The notes under the pieces: model-generated
What the model was told of the DNA's origin: nothing
Databases searched by the model: none
The model's input: the letters and a program-made list of their open reading frames with translations, nothing else
Shown here: piece by piece, positions 1-10,883 of the stretch
Numbering within the stretch: the first letter of the stretch is position 1
Layout of the letters: the number at the start of each line of letters is the position of its first letter
Made by a program: the position numbers and the translations under genes
From: Plasmodium brasilianum
Taxonomy: Eukaryota; Apicomplexa; Aconoidasida; Haemosporida; Plasmodiidae
Reading direction: 5' to 3'
Assembly (NCBI RefSeq): GCF_023973825.1
Contig: NC_090120.1
Coordinates: 1,203,001 to 1,267,000 of the forward strand
DNA length: 64,000 nucleotides

Positions 1-493
1 TTTTATTTCTTGTTACAACTTAGAGAGGCTTATATAGGAAATGTGCTAATTACTATTTGAGCTTGTTTGTGCATATTCTCCTTTATTTCTTTGTTTCTTT
101 AATTCTTTAATTCTTAACTTGTTTCCTTTTATTTTATTTTTTTTTTTTTTGTCACTAAATTCACAGCAATTAATAAAATTGGAACATCTGATTTAGTTAA
201 ACGAATCCTCATTCTGGACAAACCTTTACATAACGCATAGCGCATAAAACATAACTCAGTTGATACACTGTTTATTTAATATGTTTTTCACCTAGTGCCA
301 TGCCCGCTTGATGTTCAACTTGCTTGATGTGCTATTTAGTGTTCTACTCACTTAATGAGTAATTTGCCACATGCGCTATAAAAACGTGTATATGCAAAAA
401 ATTGGTAATCATGTAAATTGAAAAATTTGGGGCTAATATTAATAATTTCACGTTAGTATATACATAAATTAGGAATTTATTTTGTGAAACTTC

Positions 494-524
<31 letters not shown>

Positions 525-568
525 TTAAGATGATACTGACAATGATGATGACAACGATAACGACGATA
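1..568. other. Upstream non-coding DNA of the PDI-like gene
   Basis: This A/T-rich stretch has no coding-like reading frame. It ends in a run of about 25 A's (about 500-524) just before the first possible ATG of the PDI gene. It probably carries the promoter and 5' UTR of that gene, but I see no defined motif. Confidence 0.5.
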
Positions 569-2490
569 ATGAAGTCCACTTCCTTTTTTCGTGTATATTT
601 TTTCTCCCTTTTGTGTTTATTTTTTATTTCCATTTTTACGCATGAACATGTGGAATGTGCCATATGGGAGGGGATAAGTGATGAGGAGGTGAAGCATGTG
701 AAGCACTTGACGCATGATGTAGAGTTACAAATATACAGTCAACATACATCCAATTGTATAGCATTATTCTGTAATAATAAAGAATTAAAATGTAAAAATG
801 TGTACAAAGAATTTGTTAAAGCTTCTAATGAGTTGGTAGGAGAAGATATAATTTTTGTATATGTGGACACATTAACATTAGAAAAAACAGCTGATAATTT
901 TGATATAAAATCAATTCCAAAAATATTAACATTTAGAGATTTTGATCCAGAAAAAGGATATACATTTAGTAAACCATATACAAAAGAAAATATAATTGAA
1001 TGGTTTAAATTATTACCGGTACCATCAATAGAAATTATGGATGAAAATAATGTAGACAAATATGTAGACATGCAAAAGAAAAAAGGATATGCTAGTATTA
1101 TAGCATATTGTATAAAGGGTTCTGATAATTTACATAAATTTGTGCATTTTGGAGAAACACATAAATTGCAAAATTTATCTGTTGGTTTAGTTTATGTAAA
1201 AAAGGAAGAAGAAACAAAAATAGATATTTCAAATGGACCAGGTGTTACTGTTCCAAATGACCAAATTAAATATAAAGATACTTATAAACCTGATAATAAT
1301 ATATGGAGCTCAGAAGAAATTTTAAATTTTGCTAGTGAATACATGAAACAGTTTCCCATTATAATTAATTATAGTAGGAAAATAATTAAACCCATGCAAA
1401 ATGATTTATATTTATATATATATATATACCCTGGTGAATATTCAGATGCTTTATATTCCCAGTTGTATAGCGTTATAAAAGCGAACCCTCAGGTAATACT
1501 ACCTCGACATCCGCCTCCCACTACATGGTGAGGGTTCCCTCTCGCTGCGTACGACCGCGCACATGTATGCATATACGTATATATGTGTGTAGGTGTACAC
1601 ACAAGTATTTATGCATATGTGTATATATACGTAATTATGTATTTATTTACGTATCTATGTGGGTGCTCTTCCCCCCCGTGTGCATTTTTTCCTTCGTAGG
1701 TTAAGTTTGTCTTTCCGAAGAGCGAAGAAATTACCGACATTTTGGGGATAGAGACCCACGCAAACTTGTTGTGCATTATGGATTACAGTAACGCGTCAAT
1801 GGATATACTTTACAGTTCCCTAAGACCAAAAAAATATATTAAAGAGATAGATGGAAATATTAAAGTAGATGACGTATCAACATTTTTGGATGATTTTTTT
1901 ACCAATAAAATAACACAATTTAAAAAATCGCAGAAAGCTATAAAAAGGAGGGAAAAACAAGAGTTCCAAATATTATGTGGTAATAATTTTGAATCTTTTG
2001 TTTTTGCTCCTGAAAAAATAGTTTTAGTTTTTTATCATGTCGAGGGATGTAAAGAATGCACACCACTTTTCTCCTTTTGGAATAGTGTAGCAAATTATTT
2101 TCATTTGGAATACAAATACGAAGATATTTTAGTAGCTACAATGGATGCAAAATTAAATGATATGGTCGATGAAACAATAGACTTTTACCCAAGCGTAGCT
2201 ATATACCCAAAAGGTTATACAAAAATTTGACTGAGGAAAAGAAACTCTCCTTCATGTTCGACTGTTCATTTTTGGGTGTTTAATTAACGCTATAATGTGT
2301 TTAAAGAATTTATCCAACGAACATTTGTGTCGAACCACGTCGTGCTACACTGTACTGTACATTTGTCCTTTTCTTTTTCATAGGCGAAAATAAATTGAGG
2401 AGAAGGAAGTTCCTTTTATTTCCTATCAAGCTTGACACGTTAATAGACATAGTGGATGAGCTCTTAGAGGACGTAACAGAAGACCTATAA
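569..2490 (+). CDS. Protein disulfide isomerase-like ER protein, 3 exons
   Basis: Model: join(569..1492, 1700..2213, 2384..2490), 514 residues, with GT/AG borders and matching phases. I start at the Met directly before the signal peptide (MKSTSFFRVYFFSLLCLFF); an in-frame ATG at 530 would only add a Met/Thr-rich leader. The N-terminal half looks like a thioredoxin fold without a CxxC (it reads CNNKELKC). The C-terminal domain has FYHVEGCKECTPLF, so its redox motif is CKEC (residues 117-120 of exon 2, about 425-428) instead of CGHC, followed by the cis-Pro-type YPSVAIYP. The protein ends TEDL, a possible but non-canonical ER-retention tail. Role by family: disulfide formation or isomerisation in the ER. 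Synteny recalled from memory suggests P. falciparum PDI-9 (PFI0950w). Confidence 0.85.
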
Positions 2491-3515
2491 AATTGTTATG
2501 CCATTATATTGTACGAGTACGTTTGTGCATTTTTTGTTTATCCGCGTTCTCTGTTCGTTTTATTTTTCATTCACTCTGTGTACTTTATTCGTTTTATTTT
2601 TTTTTTTTCATTCGTGTACTTTATTCGTTTTATTTTTTTTTTCATTCGTGTACTTTATTCGTTTTATTTTTTTTTTCATTCGTGTTCTCTATTTGTTTTA
2701 TTTTTTTTTTTTTTTTCCTACGCATACTTTTATTTAGTTTTTATTCACTCCGTATAAATGTATTCATTTCATATCTTTTTCATTCCCTCAAGTTATATAT
2801 TTGTCTTTCTTTTTATTTTTTGCTTTTTCTTTTTTCCTCATCTTTTTTTCGCTCATTTTACTTAATTTTTTTTTTTTTTTTTTTTTTTTGTGTAATGAGC
2901 ACCACTTTTCGAAAATTTTAAGAGACAAATGTATCTCATTTAAAAGGACAGTTTTAAAAAAAATAAAATATGAGTTGGTTAACATTCAAATGAACGCGGA
3001 TAAATTTATGTGCGCGTGTGCATGCGCATACGTACACACGTATATGTGTACCTATATATGTACGTGTATATGTACTTATACATTTATATGCTTGTATACA
3101 TGTTCCCCTATGTGTACCCATTTTTACACCTTCTTGTTGACCCTTTTTCAGTTCACTCAAAATGCATGCACTTGGTAAAAATACAACATGAAAGATAATT
3201 GATCTTTTTTTTTTTTTTTTTGGGTAGTTGTACTTACATGTACAACATCAGATTGGATGTTGTTACGACTTTTCTGTAATTGCGTCTTTTTTGCTGAAAT
3301 TCCATGCGTGTCTTATGCTTTTTTTTTTTTTTTTTTTTTTTATTACTATACGTGTGTATAATAATTTTTTTTTTTTTTAATTCATGTATAATTGTTTATA
3401 AATATACAGTTTACGCACTTTTACAACTTTGTTTCCTTTGCTTTTGTTATATTTTTTTAACTCTCTTCTTGTTGCATATATGAGATGTCAGTAGTTTACA
3501 AAAAAAGGAAGCGGG

Positions 3516-3577
<62 letters not shown>

Positions 3578-3989
3578 ATACATACACATATACATATACA
3601 TATATATACATCCACGCACAAATAACACACGCATGTATACAATATTTGATGATTAATTTCATTTTTCGCTTCACTTAATTTCGCCTCCTTAAATTGACGA
3701 GACAACACAAAGGAGAAAAAAGCAATAACAAATTGGCTGGAAAAAAAAAAGAGAAAAAAGGGGGAAGAAGTTGAAGTTAAAAGAAATAGAGAGACGTAGA
3801 AGAAAGTTGAAAGACATAGAAAGACAACAGAAAAAACAAAATTATTTTTACAATTTTTGTAAAAAGTTACGAGCTTCCTATTTGCGTTGTACTGTAGTTT
3901 TACGGCTCGTAAATTTACAAATATAGCAAAGGACAGTTATATATATAGCTACTATAGGAACACATTGTACGTACCCCCATTTCGACAAA
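2491..3989. other. Intergenic region with poly-T minisatellite and (TA)n
   Basis: This is non-coding DNA between the PDI and transporter genes. About 2555-2720 holds imperfect ~34-bp repeats built on tcattcgtgtactttattcg plus poly-T. Poly-T runs lie at 2867-2889, 3205-3222 and 3321-3341, and an AT dinucleotide tract at about 3516-3561. The open frames here are Phe/Tyr-rich artefacts of T-rich repeats. The last ~250 bases are A/G-rich and likely form the transporter promoter and 5' UTR. Confidence 0.6.
3516..3561. repeat. (TA)n microsatellite
   Basis: About 22 uninterrupted TA units, followed by gatata and catata variants up to about 3612. Confidence 0.9.
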
Positions 3990-5393
3990 ATGATGTACCT
4001 AACTAAAGTTATTTTCAACGCGTGTCTGGCTATCCTTAACTGTAGCCTGTGTCTGTCTTCAACAAGCTTGGCAAGAAAAATGTTGATCGATGATATGAAG
4101 ATATGCCCGCATGGGTACAGAGGATGTCCAAAAGAGAAATGGTACTTTGCAACATTTTATTTTATGATATATATTAGTGGGTTTTTGGGATGTTTTATAT
4201 CTTTATATTTTAAGAACGCAAACAGAAGGAAATTAATGTTAGCTATACACTATTTATTTATTATTGGAAGTACATTAACATTTTATACGTCACCTCATGT
4301 TATTATAACATTATTTTCTCAAGCCTTTTTTGGATTAGCTATCGGATGCTCAGTTGTTACTGTATGTTTTTATGTACTTGAATATTCTCCAAAAGAAGAT
4401 CAAAATTATTATGGATATATTATTCAAGTATTTTTTTCCATTGGATTATTAATTAGTTATATATTTGGAGCTTGTTATGAAAATATACGATTTTCAAATC
4501 CAAAGACTAATCGTATAGTACTTTTATTATTATATAAGACACATATGTGTTTACCTATCATATTCAGTATAATAGCATTAATATTATTTCATTTTGTATT
4601 TACTATGGATACACCATTACATCTATATGAATCGAAAAAATATGATAAATTTGAAACCTTAAAAACAACAATTAACTCAAAAAATTTTGATGAAAAGAAA
4701 GAATACCACACTAATAAAAAAACAGAAGAAGTAAGTTTACTAGGTAATGATATTGCCATATATGATTTTTTTAAAAATAAAGATTTAAGAAAATTATCTT
4801 TAACATCATGTCTTCTATGCCATTTATACTCATTTAGTGGCTCCTTTTTATTTTTTAACAAGATGTTCTTATTTTATAAAATTTTCTCCTCTACAATGGC
4901 AAACACATTTATTTCTACTGGATTTATATGCCTATATGCTATATGCTCTATTATTGTAGTCACTGTACTATCACATCGTTTTCAAAAGAAGGATTTATTA
5001 ATAACTGGACTTCTACTACAAACTATAGCATCTGTTTGTATAGTTGGTTCATACTTTTTAAAATTTACGAACGTTTTCAATCAACTTGTAATAACAGCAG
5101 CTATAACAATATATTTTACTGGTTTATCCTTAGGCTTTGGACATATTTTATGGACTCATATTTATGAATTATTTCCCAAGGAGAGTAAAAGTGTAGCCGC
5201 TTTCTGTTCATATAGCTCTCTTTTTATTGCTGCTCTGATTATGTCCATATTGTTAGAATTCCTTAGCATGAAATATTATTGCTACTTATTTATTACATTT
5301 ATCGTATCGCTACTTTTGTCTATTTTGTTTTTTAACTCATTTTATGAAGAAGATTCCATGGTCATCAAGAGGCACGATTCAGTGCAGGCCTGA
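3990..5393 (+). CDS. MFS sugar transporter-like membrane protein
   Basis: Single exon, 467 residues, about 12 predicted membrane helices with a longer hydrophilic central loop (about residues 205-255), as in the major facilitator sugar porters. Family marks are visible in degenerate form: NRRK in the loop after helix 2, EYSPKED after helix 4, MDTPLHLYESKKYDKF in place of the PESPR stretch after helix 6, and ELFPKESKSVAA near helix 10, matching the ELFP/EIFP-type motif of sugar porters. The N-terminal helix is followed by a short extracellular loop with two Cys. The substrate cannot be read from the sequence. It is not the main parasite hexose transporter HT1, whose motifs are far more canonical. 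By remembered synteny it corresponds to PFI0955w, annotated as a putative sugar transporter. Start is the first of two adjacent ATGs. Confidence 0.85.
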   Translation: MMYLTKVIFNACLAILNCSLCLSSTSLARKMLIDDMKICPHGYRGCPKEKWYFATFYFMIYISGFLGCFISLYFKNANRRKLMLAIHYLFIIGSTLTFYTSPHVIITLFSQAFFGLAIGCSVVTVCFYVLEYSPKEDQNYYGYIIQVFFSIGLLISYIFGACYENIRFSNPKTNRIVLLLLYKTHMCLPIIFSIIALILFHFVFTMDTPLHLYESKKYDKFETLKTTINSKNFDEKKEYHTNKKTEEVSLLGNDIAIYDFFKNKDLRKLSLTSCLLCHLYSFSGSFLFFNKMFLFYKIFSSTMANTFISTGFICLYAICSIIVVTVLSHRFQKKDLLITGLLLQTIASVCIVGSYFLKFTNVFNQLVITAAITIYFTGLSLGFGHILWTHIYELFPKESKSVAAFCSYSSLFIAALIMSILLEFLSMKYYCYLFITFIVSLLLSILFFNSFYEEDSMVIKRHDSVQA

Positions 5394-6790
5394 AGCAAGC
5401 TCTCCGTGTTGCGAATAGGTGGGTCCACATTAGTGTATACATGTGTATATACATGTGTATATATATGTGTGCATGTACATGTGCATGTACATGTACATGC
5501 ACATATGAATATATACTCACCTGCCTGCTCCTGCGATGGCAAATACTAATCGAAAAAACAAATGACGACGCCTTGAATTCCTAAGCCACAACATCAAACA
5601 GATTTTTCCACCTCACGAACTGAGAAAGGATTTTATCAAACAAAATACAGCGAAATTTCAGTATTACCATTAAAAAATATATGGGTACCAAAAAGGGGAA
5701 ATGAAATGAAAGCACAAATCTGAAAATAGACGAAGTATACAAACAAAAATACTCACGCACACCATGCATGAGTGCACACATCATTACGTGCGTTAATACA
5801 TATCTAAGTGCATATATAAATGCGTATATATGTTTACATTCTTAAACACAGTATGAGAACACGTCTCTGAGTTGTATGTTTTTACGAGTTCCCTCCTTTA
5901 CTTTTCCTTTTTCTCCCACATTTCATTCACCCTTTGTATCACTTGACTTTTTTTAAGTCTATTAATACCATTTTATGTTTCATTTCTGCTGTAATAACTT
6001 TCATAAAAAACAAACATTTTTTTTTAGTTTTTTGTTTTTAGTCAATTTTTAATTATCCATATTTTTACTCGCCAAGAGCTCAGTTCATACTTTTTCCCTT
6101 TTACACAGTGTGCTGTGATTATCATTAATATTATTTTCACTTCATTTTACTCAGTTTTGCTAAATTTTACTCTATTTTATTTTATGTTTTTATCCTTTTT
6201 ATGTATGCTCTTACGATTTAATCTTTTTCAATTCCACTTCTTTGCTTTTGTTAATTTTAAATTTTATCTAGCCAAAAAAAAAAAAAAAAATAAATAAATA
6301 AAATTGAAGTTAAAAAAAAAAAAAAAGTGATAACATTCGGCATTAATGAGGCAGAATATGTTTTGGGCATAAATAAATATACATATAATACTATTGCATG
6401 AATATATATATATACATATGTACATAAATGCATAAGTACATGATGCCAACATGTTTTAACACGAGTTGGGTGTTACCTTTCCGAGTAAGATACATTTGTA
6501 GATCCCTCAGTTGAGATGATAACAAGTTATATATTAAGGTTCCGAAAATATTCCAAATTATAGTTTCTTTGAATGTATGATATTTGAATTGTTTTTATTA
6601 ATTTTGTCGGTTTAATATTCTCTAATTTAAATTATTTATATCTTGCCTCCTTTTTTTTTTCTTTATCTTTTTTTTATAAAATCCTTGACAATACTTTCTT
6701 CTGTTAATGCTCTCAGAAATGGCAAAATTTTCTCTAGTAAAAAGATATGCGTAGAATGAGATTGTTTATTTTCTTTGGCCGAAATATACG
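5394..6790. other. Intergenic region
   Basis: Non-coding. It holds tgtatatacatg/tgcatgtacatg-type repeats (about 5435-5510), T-rich DNA (5880-6260) and A runs at 6274-6290 and 6313-6326. Short open frames here are low-complexity and show no family resemblance. It should contain the 3' UTR of the transporter gene and the promoter of OST48. Confidence 0.5.
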
Positions 6791-8311
6791 ATGAGAAAAA
6801 AAAAAATTATAAGCGCTTACTTCTTTTTAATACTTTTCTCATTTGCCAGTATAATAATAAAAACATATGTATGTGGAAAAATAAAATTAGAAATTGTTGA
6901 CTCTGACAAAAAATCCATTGAAGGGAAAATAAAAAATAATGTGAAACAGTTTAGCCAGAAAAAATTATTGGTAATAACGAATATAACTAATTTAGAAGTA
7001 ACACACAAGAGCTTTTTAAGTTTGTTAAGTGGGAAAGAAGGAAACTACGTGAAAAAGGTCGTTCACATTGATAAGGGTAGCACGAGTGATAGGAATGGTA
7101 AAGCACTGGATGGTGGGGATGGCAAAGCAGTGGGTTGTGTGAATGGAAAAACAAAGAACGGAGAAAGCGAGTTATTCGGAAAAATAGACCACTCCTTGTA
7201 TGACGGATTAGTAATCATATTGGATACCCTGGATGACGATATCATTACAAAATTAAATATTGATTATGTAAAATCATTTATAGAAAAGAAGAAGCATATA
7301 TTTTTAAGCCTAAATCGAGTGAATGGAAAAATTGCAAGTGATTTCCTAAATGAACTGAACCTAAATGTGCATGGAAATAACTCGTACGTTTATGATAATT
7401 TTAATAGTATATTATTAAAAAGAGGATATTTTGATGGGAAAGAAAAAGTGGGAAAAGCTTTTTATTCAACTGAAATAATAGAAAATACGCCCATAATAGT
7501 AAGCATATTAAAAAAGAGAAAACAATGTATATTATTCAAAGGAACAGCACATTCTGTTTTGTTAAAAAACAAATATTATCTAAACGTTTTAACATGCCCC
7601 AAAACATGTGTCTTATATGATAAGAATGATAATATTATGAAAAAACGAAAACAAGGAACAGATTTGTTATTAGTATCATCCATTCAATTAGAAAATAATT
7701 TTCGTTTAATTTTTTCTTCCTCCTCTGATATATTTTCAGACTTATTTTTTAGTTTAAATAAAGATAACTATAAATTTGCTGATAATATAATTCAGTGGAA
7801 TTTAAAAATGACTGGTATTTTAAGATATAATAATTTTAAATTATATAAAAAAGGAGATAAAGAAAAAAAGGATTTTTTTGTAGATGATTCTGTTCTTATA
7901 TCTATTGATTTATATGAATTAAATAACAGTTATTGGATACCTTATAAAGAAAATGACATACAATTTGAATTGATTAAAATGGAAATTATAACAAGAAAAT
8001 TTTTTTATACAAATAAATATATCAACAGTCCAACGTACTACAAATATATAAATTTACCAAAAGAACATGGGGTTTATAAATTACATATTTATTATTTGAG
8101 AAAGGGATATAATATTTTAAACTTGGAATATTTTATACCTGTTAGATCGTTTTTACATTATGATAAAAGTAAAAAAGTAAAACTAAAAAATTATCCTTTC
8201 TATTTTTACATTTATTTATCGCTCTTTTGCTTTTTTATTATCACGTTGATAATTTTGTTTGACGATTCGAGGTGTACCAGTGAGGAGGCAAAAAAAGAAA
8301 AAATGGCCTAA
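6791..8311 (+). CDS. OST48: Oligosaccharyltransferase subunit OST48/WBP1
   Basis: Single exon, 506 residues. An N-terminal signal peptide (residues about 8-28) is followed by a lumenal domain and a C-terminal membrane helix (YFYIYLSLFCFFIITLIILF) with a short basic cytosolic tail, the topology of DDOST/WBP1. The family stretch is clear: RLIFSSSSDIFSDLFF, then IIQWNLKMTGILRY, corresponding to the FSGSLDFFSD...W.F...G.LR region of OST48. The GIFT-like opening reads KKLLVITNITNLEVTHKSF. Role: non-catalytic subunit of the ER complex that moves glycan from dolichol to Asn of nascent proteins; in Plasmodium these glycans are thought to be very short. A small Gly/Lys-rich insert (about residues 96-125) is species-type low complexity. 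Corresponds by synteny to PFI0960w (memory). Confidence 0.92.
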   Translation: MRKKKIISAYFFLILFSFASIIIKTYVCGKIKLEIVDSDKKSIEGKIKNNVKQFSQKKLLVITNITNLEVTHKSFLSLLSGKEGNYVKKVVHIDKGSTSDRNGKALDGGDGKAVGCVNGKTKNGESELFGKIDHSLYDGLVIILDTLDDDIITKLNIDYVKSFIEKKKHIFLSLNRVNGKIASDFLNELNLNVHGNNSYVYDNFNSILLKRGYFDGKEKVGKAFYSTEIIENTPIIVSILKKRKQCILFKGTAHSVLLKNKYYLNVLTCPKTCVLYDKNDNIMKKRKQGTDLLLVSSIQLENNFRLIFSSSSDIFSDLFFSLNKDNYKFADNIIQWNLKMTGILRYNNFKLYKKGDKEKKDFFVDDSVLISIDLYELNNSYWIPYKENDIQFELIKMEIITRKFFYTNKYINSPTYYKYINLPKEHGVYKLHIYYLRKGYNILNLEYFIPVRSFLHYDKSKKVKLKNYPFYFYIYLSLFCFFIITLIILFDDSRCTSEEAKKEKMA

Positions 8312-8756
8312 ATATTTGTCATACAAATGGGTATAAGTAGAATGTTTCACGAGTCCGTATGGCACGTAGAAGAATATATGTGTACGTGGGTACGTGCGTA
8401 TGTACATATTTACATGTGTACTTGTTTATACATACACCTTTGTCGTTGCACTCCCACATACAGTTTCATAGCTCGCACTGACATATTACGGCTGTTTTTC
8501 ACTTTTGTTCTATACTTTATTTTTAAATATTCCACATATGAATATGCATTACATATATATATATATATATACTATGTACACAGATGTGCACACTGATGAT
8601 TATTTTTTCTCCCACCCATTTTAACATAGGCGTTCCAATTTATTTCTTTATTAAAAGGCTGCCACTGGTTAGCAAATTTTTTTTTTTTTTCAATTATATT
8701 CTTTCAATTTTTTACTTTTCTATATTTTGTATTTTATCTATTTTATCCATTTTATC

Positions 8757-8789
<33 letters not shown>

Positions 8790-9307
8790 CTTTTTTCTTT
8801 TTTTTTTTCTTTTTGGTTTTTTCTATTTTTATTTTTTTTGTGGTAACAATTTTTTTTAATGTTCATATTTGATTTCATTGTAAAATAGTGCGTTTGCAGA
8901 ATCATAATATGTTTAACATTTATGCGCGGAAAAATTGTTCAATTAAAGATGGGTAAAAAATGCACATATAACACACGCAAGAATTCATGTACATATACAT
9001 TTATGTATGCATATATGTACATATGTATGAATGTACGTATGTATGTACGTGTGTAGGTAAGTACGCATGAATGTACGTGTGTATGTAAGTACGCATGAAT
9101 GTACGTATGTATACACATTATGTATAACTTGTACAAAATTAACTTAATTTGTCCTTTTGAGTTTACTCCATTCCATAATTAATGCATAAATAATTTAGAG
9201 TGCATTTCGTTTTGAACCGATTTAATAAAATTTTCGTACAATTTTAAAACATCTTATCACATCGAATTTGACAGTTCAAAAGAATCGTAATTCTCCTTGC
9301 TAAACTG

Positions 9308-9457
9308 GCGGTTTGTATATATTTTTATTATTTGCGGTTTGTATATTTTTTTAATATTTGCGGTTTGTATATTTTTTTAATATTTGCGGTTTGTATATTT
9401 TTTTAATATTTGCGGTTTGTATATTTTTTTATTATTTGCGGTTTGTATATTTTTTTA
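9308..9457. repeat. Tandem repeat, 26-bp unit, about 6 copies
   Basis: Unit gcggtttgtatatttttttaatattt. The copies differ only in the T run and in attattt versus aatattt. It lies about 270 bases upstream of the PLPBP gene, and the gcgg is strikingly GC-rich for this DNA. Confidence 0.9.
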
Positions 9458-9484
9458 TCCGACATCAGGAACGCAAGACAAAAT

Positions 9485-9620
9485 TGAAGTTTCATTTTGA
9501 AGTTACAATTTGAAGTTATAATTTGAAGTTTTAATTTGAAGATTTAATTTGAAGATTTAATTTGAAGTTTTAATTTGAAGATTTAATTTGAAGATTTAAT
9601 TTGAAGATTTAATTTGAAGT
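9485..9620. repeat. Tandem repeat, 13-bp unit (aatttgaagattt)
   Basis: About ten degenerate copies with variants gaagttt, gaagatt and gaagtta. It follows the 26-bp array almost directly. Confidence 0.85.
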
Positions 9621-9710
9621 CTGTTTTACGTTTTAATTTCACACATTAATTTTACGTTTCAGTTTTATGTTTTTATTTTTTTATTTTATTTTATATTTTT
9701 GGTATTTTAA

Positions 9711-9728
9711 ATGAACACTGTGCAGTAA
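9711..9728 (+). promoter_or_regulatory. Possible five-codon upstream ORF overlapping the PLPBP start
   Basis: ATG AAC ACT GTG CAG TAA, whose last base is the first base of the PLPBP ATG (TAATG). It is in a different frame from the gene. If the transcript begins upstream of it, ribosomes would have to reinitiate or skip this ATG. The transcription start is unknown. Confidence 0.35.
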
Positions 9729-10459
9729 TGAAATACTTAAACAATTTAAAGGAACTGGAAAATAAGATAAAAGCAATATGTGATAATTATTCTGTTGTTA
9801 GCCCACCAAAAATATTAATAGTAACTAAGAATGTAGGAATAGAGGAAATAAACAACATTCACACCTATGATAAAAAATACCATTTCGGGGAAAACTCTAT
9901 TGATGTTTTAGCAGAAAAATCTGAACAGTTACCAGGTACAATAAAATGGCATTTCATAGGTAATTTACAATCAAAAAAATGTAAATATGTTTTAAATATA
10001 AAAAATTTGTATATGATTGAATCATTAGATAAACAAAAAAAAGCAATGTTATTAAATAATTATTTAAAAATTATGAATGAAAATGAACAGAATAATAGTG
10101 ATAATTTAAAAAAAATTCGTGTACTGATACAAATTAAAACTGCTGATGATCCAAATAAGACAGGAATGTTACATAATAATTATGAGGATATTGAAAATAC
10201 CATTGTATACATTATTACCAACTGCAATTTCTTAATATTTAAAGGGTTAATGACTATATCTTCCTTAGAAATAAATACACGAGAAAATTCATTTATTATT
10301 TTAAATAATATAAGAAAGAGACTTTTAAATAATCAAATTGTAAGTAATTATTTTCAGAATAAAAAATTTCATATGAGTATGGGAATGTCTGGTGATTTTG
10401 AGCTAGCCATTAAGCATCATGCAACTCATCTAAGGGTTGGACGAGCAATTTTCAGCTAA
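9728..10459 (+). CDS. PLPBP: PLP-binding protein of the YggS/PROSC family
   Basis: Single exon, 243 residues, close to the usual 230-270. The family motifs appear in order: ILIVTKNVG with the PLP-binding Lys (about residue 34), YHFGENSIDVL, KWHFIGNLQSKK, KGLMTISS, MSMGMSGDFELAI, and the C-terminal phosphate-binding stretch THLRVGRAIF. It is an alanine-racemase-like TIM barrel. Role by family: carries pyridoxal phosphate and keeps vitamin B6 and amino-acid pools balanced; no enzyme reaction is established. A short Asn-rich insert (about 116-125) is the only unusual part. The start is the only nearby in-frame ATG and is overlapped by a tiny upstream ORF. Confidence 0.94.
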   Translation: MKYLNNLKELENKIKAICDNYSVVSPPKILIVTKNVGIEEINNIHTYDKKYHFGENSIDVLAEKSEQLPGTIKWHFIGNLQSKKCKYVLNIKNLYMIESLDKQKKAMLLNNYLKIMNENEQNNSDNLKKIRVLIQIKTADDPNKTGMLHNNYEDIENTIVYIITNCNFLIFKGLMTISSLEINTRENSFIILNNIRKRLLNNQIVSNYFQNKKFHMSMGMSGDFELAIKHHATHLRVGRAIFS

Positions 10460-10839
10460 TTTGCTATTATTTTTGACTTAATTTGCGATTATTTTGTGCT
10501 TAATTTGTAGTTAACCTTCACTCAATTTGCATTTATTATTCTCTGAATTTGTGGTTATTTCGCATTTAACTTTGAGTAATTTTTCAGTTAATTTTTTTTT
10601 TTTTTTCTGACTTGTTCATGTATTTTAGGTATCAATTACCGCTATTCGTATCTACAATGTGTGTGTGCGTGGACATGTGTATAGGTTTAATATGAGGAGA
10701 GGTTGAATATATGGATAGGTTGAATATGTGGATAGGTTGAATATGTGGATTGGTTGAATATGTGGATTGGTTGAATATGTGGATAGGTTGAATATGTGGA
10801 TAGGTGAATATGTACGTATGTGCATATATGTAATGCGTG

Positions 10840-10883
<44 letters not shown>

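Larger units (their letters stand above)
8312..9727. other. Intergenic region with two minisatellites
   Basis: Non-coding. A poly-T-rich block of about 130 bases at 8670-8840 is followed by gtatgtacgtgtgta repeats (about 9000-9110) and two separate tandem arrays listed below. A five-codon upstream ORF sits at 9711-9728, directly before the PLPBP start. Confidence 0.6.

Noticed and set aside
2493..2921. Long Phe/Ser-rich open frames on the plus strand
   Set aside because: They are products of T-rich 34-bp repeats, open in several frames at once, with no start context or domain.
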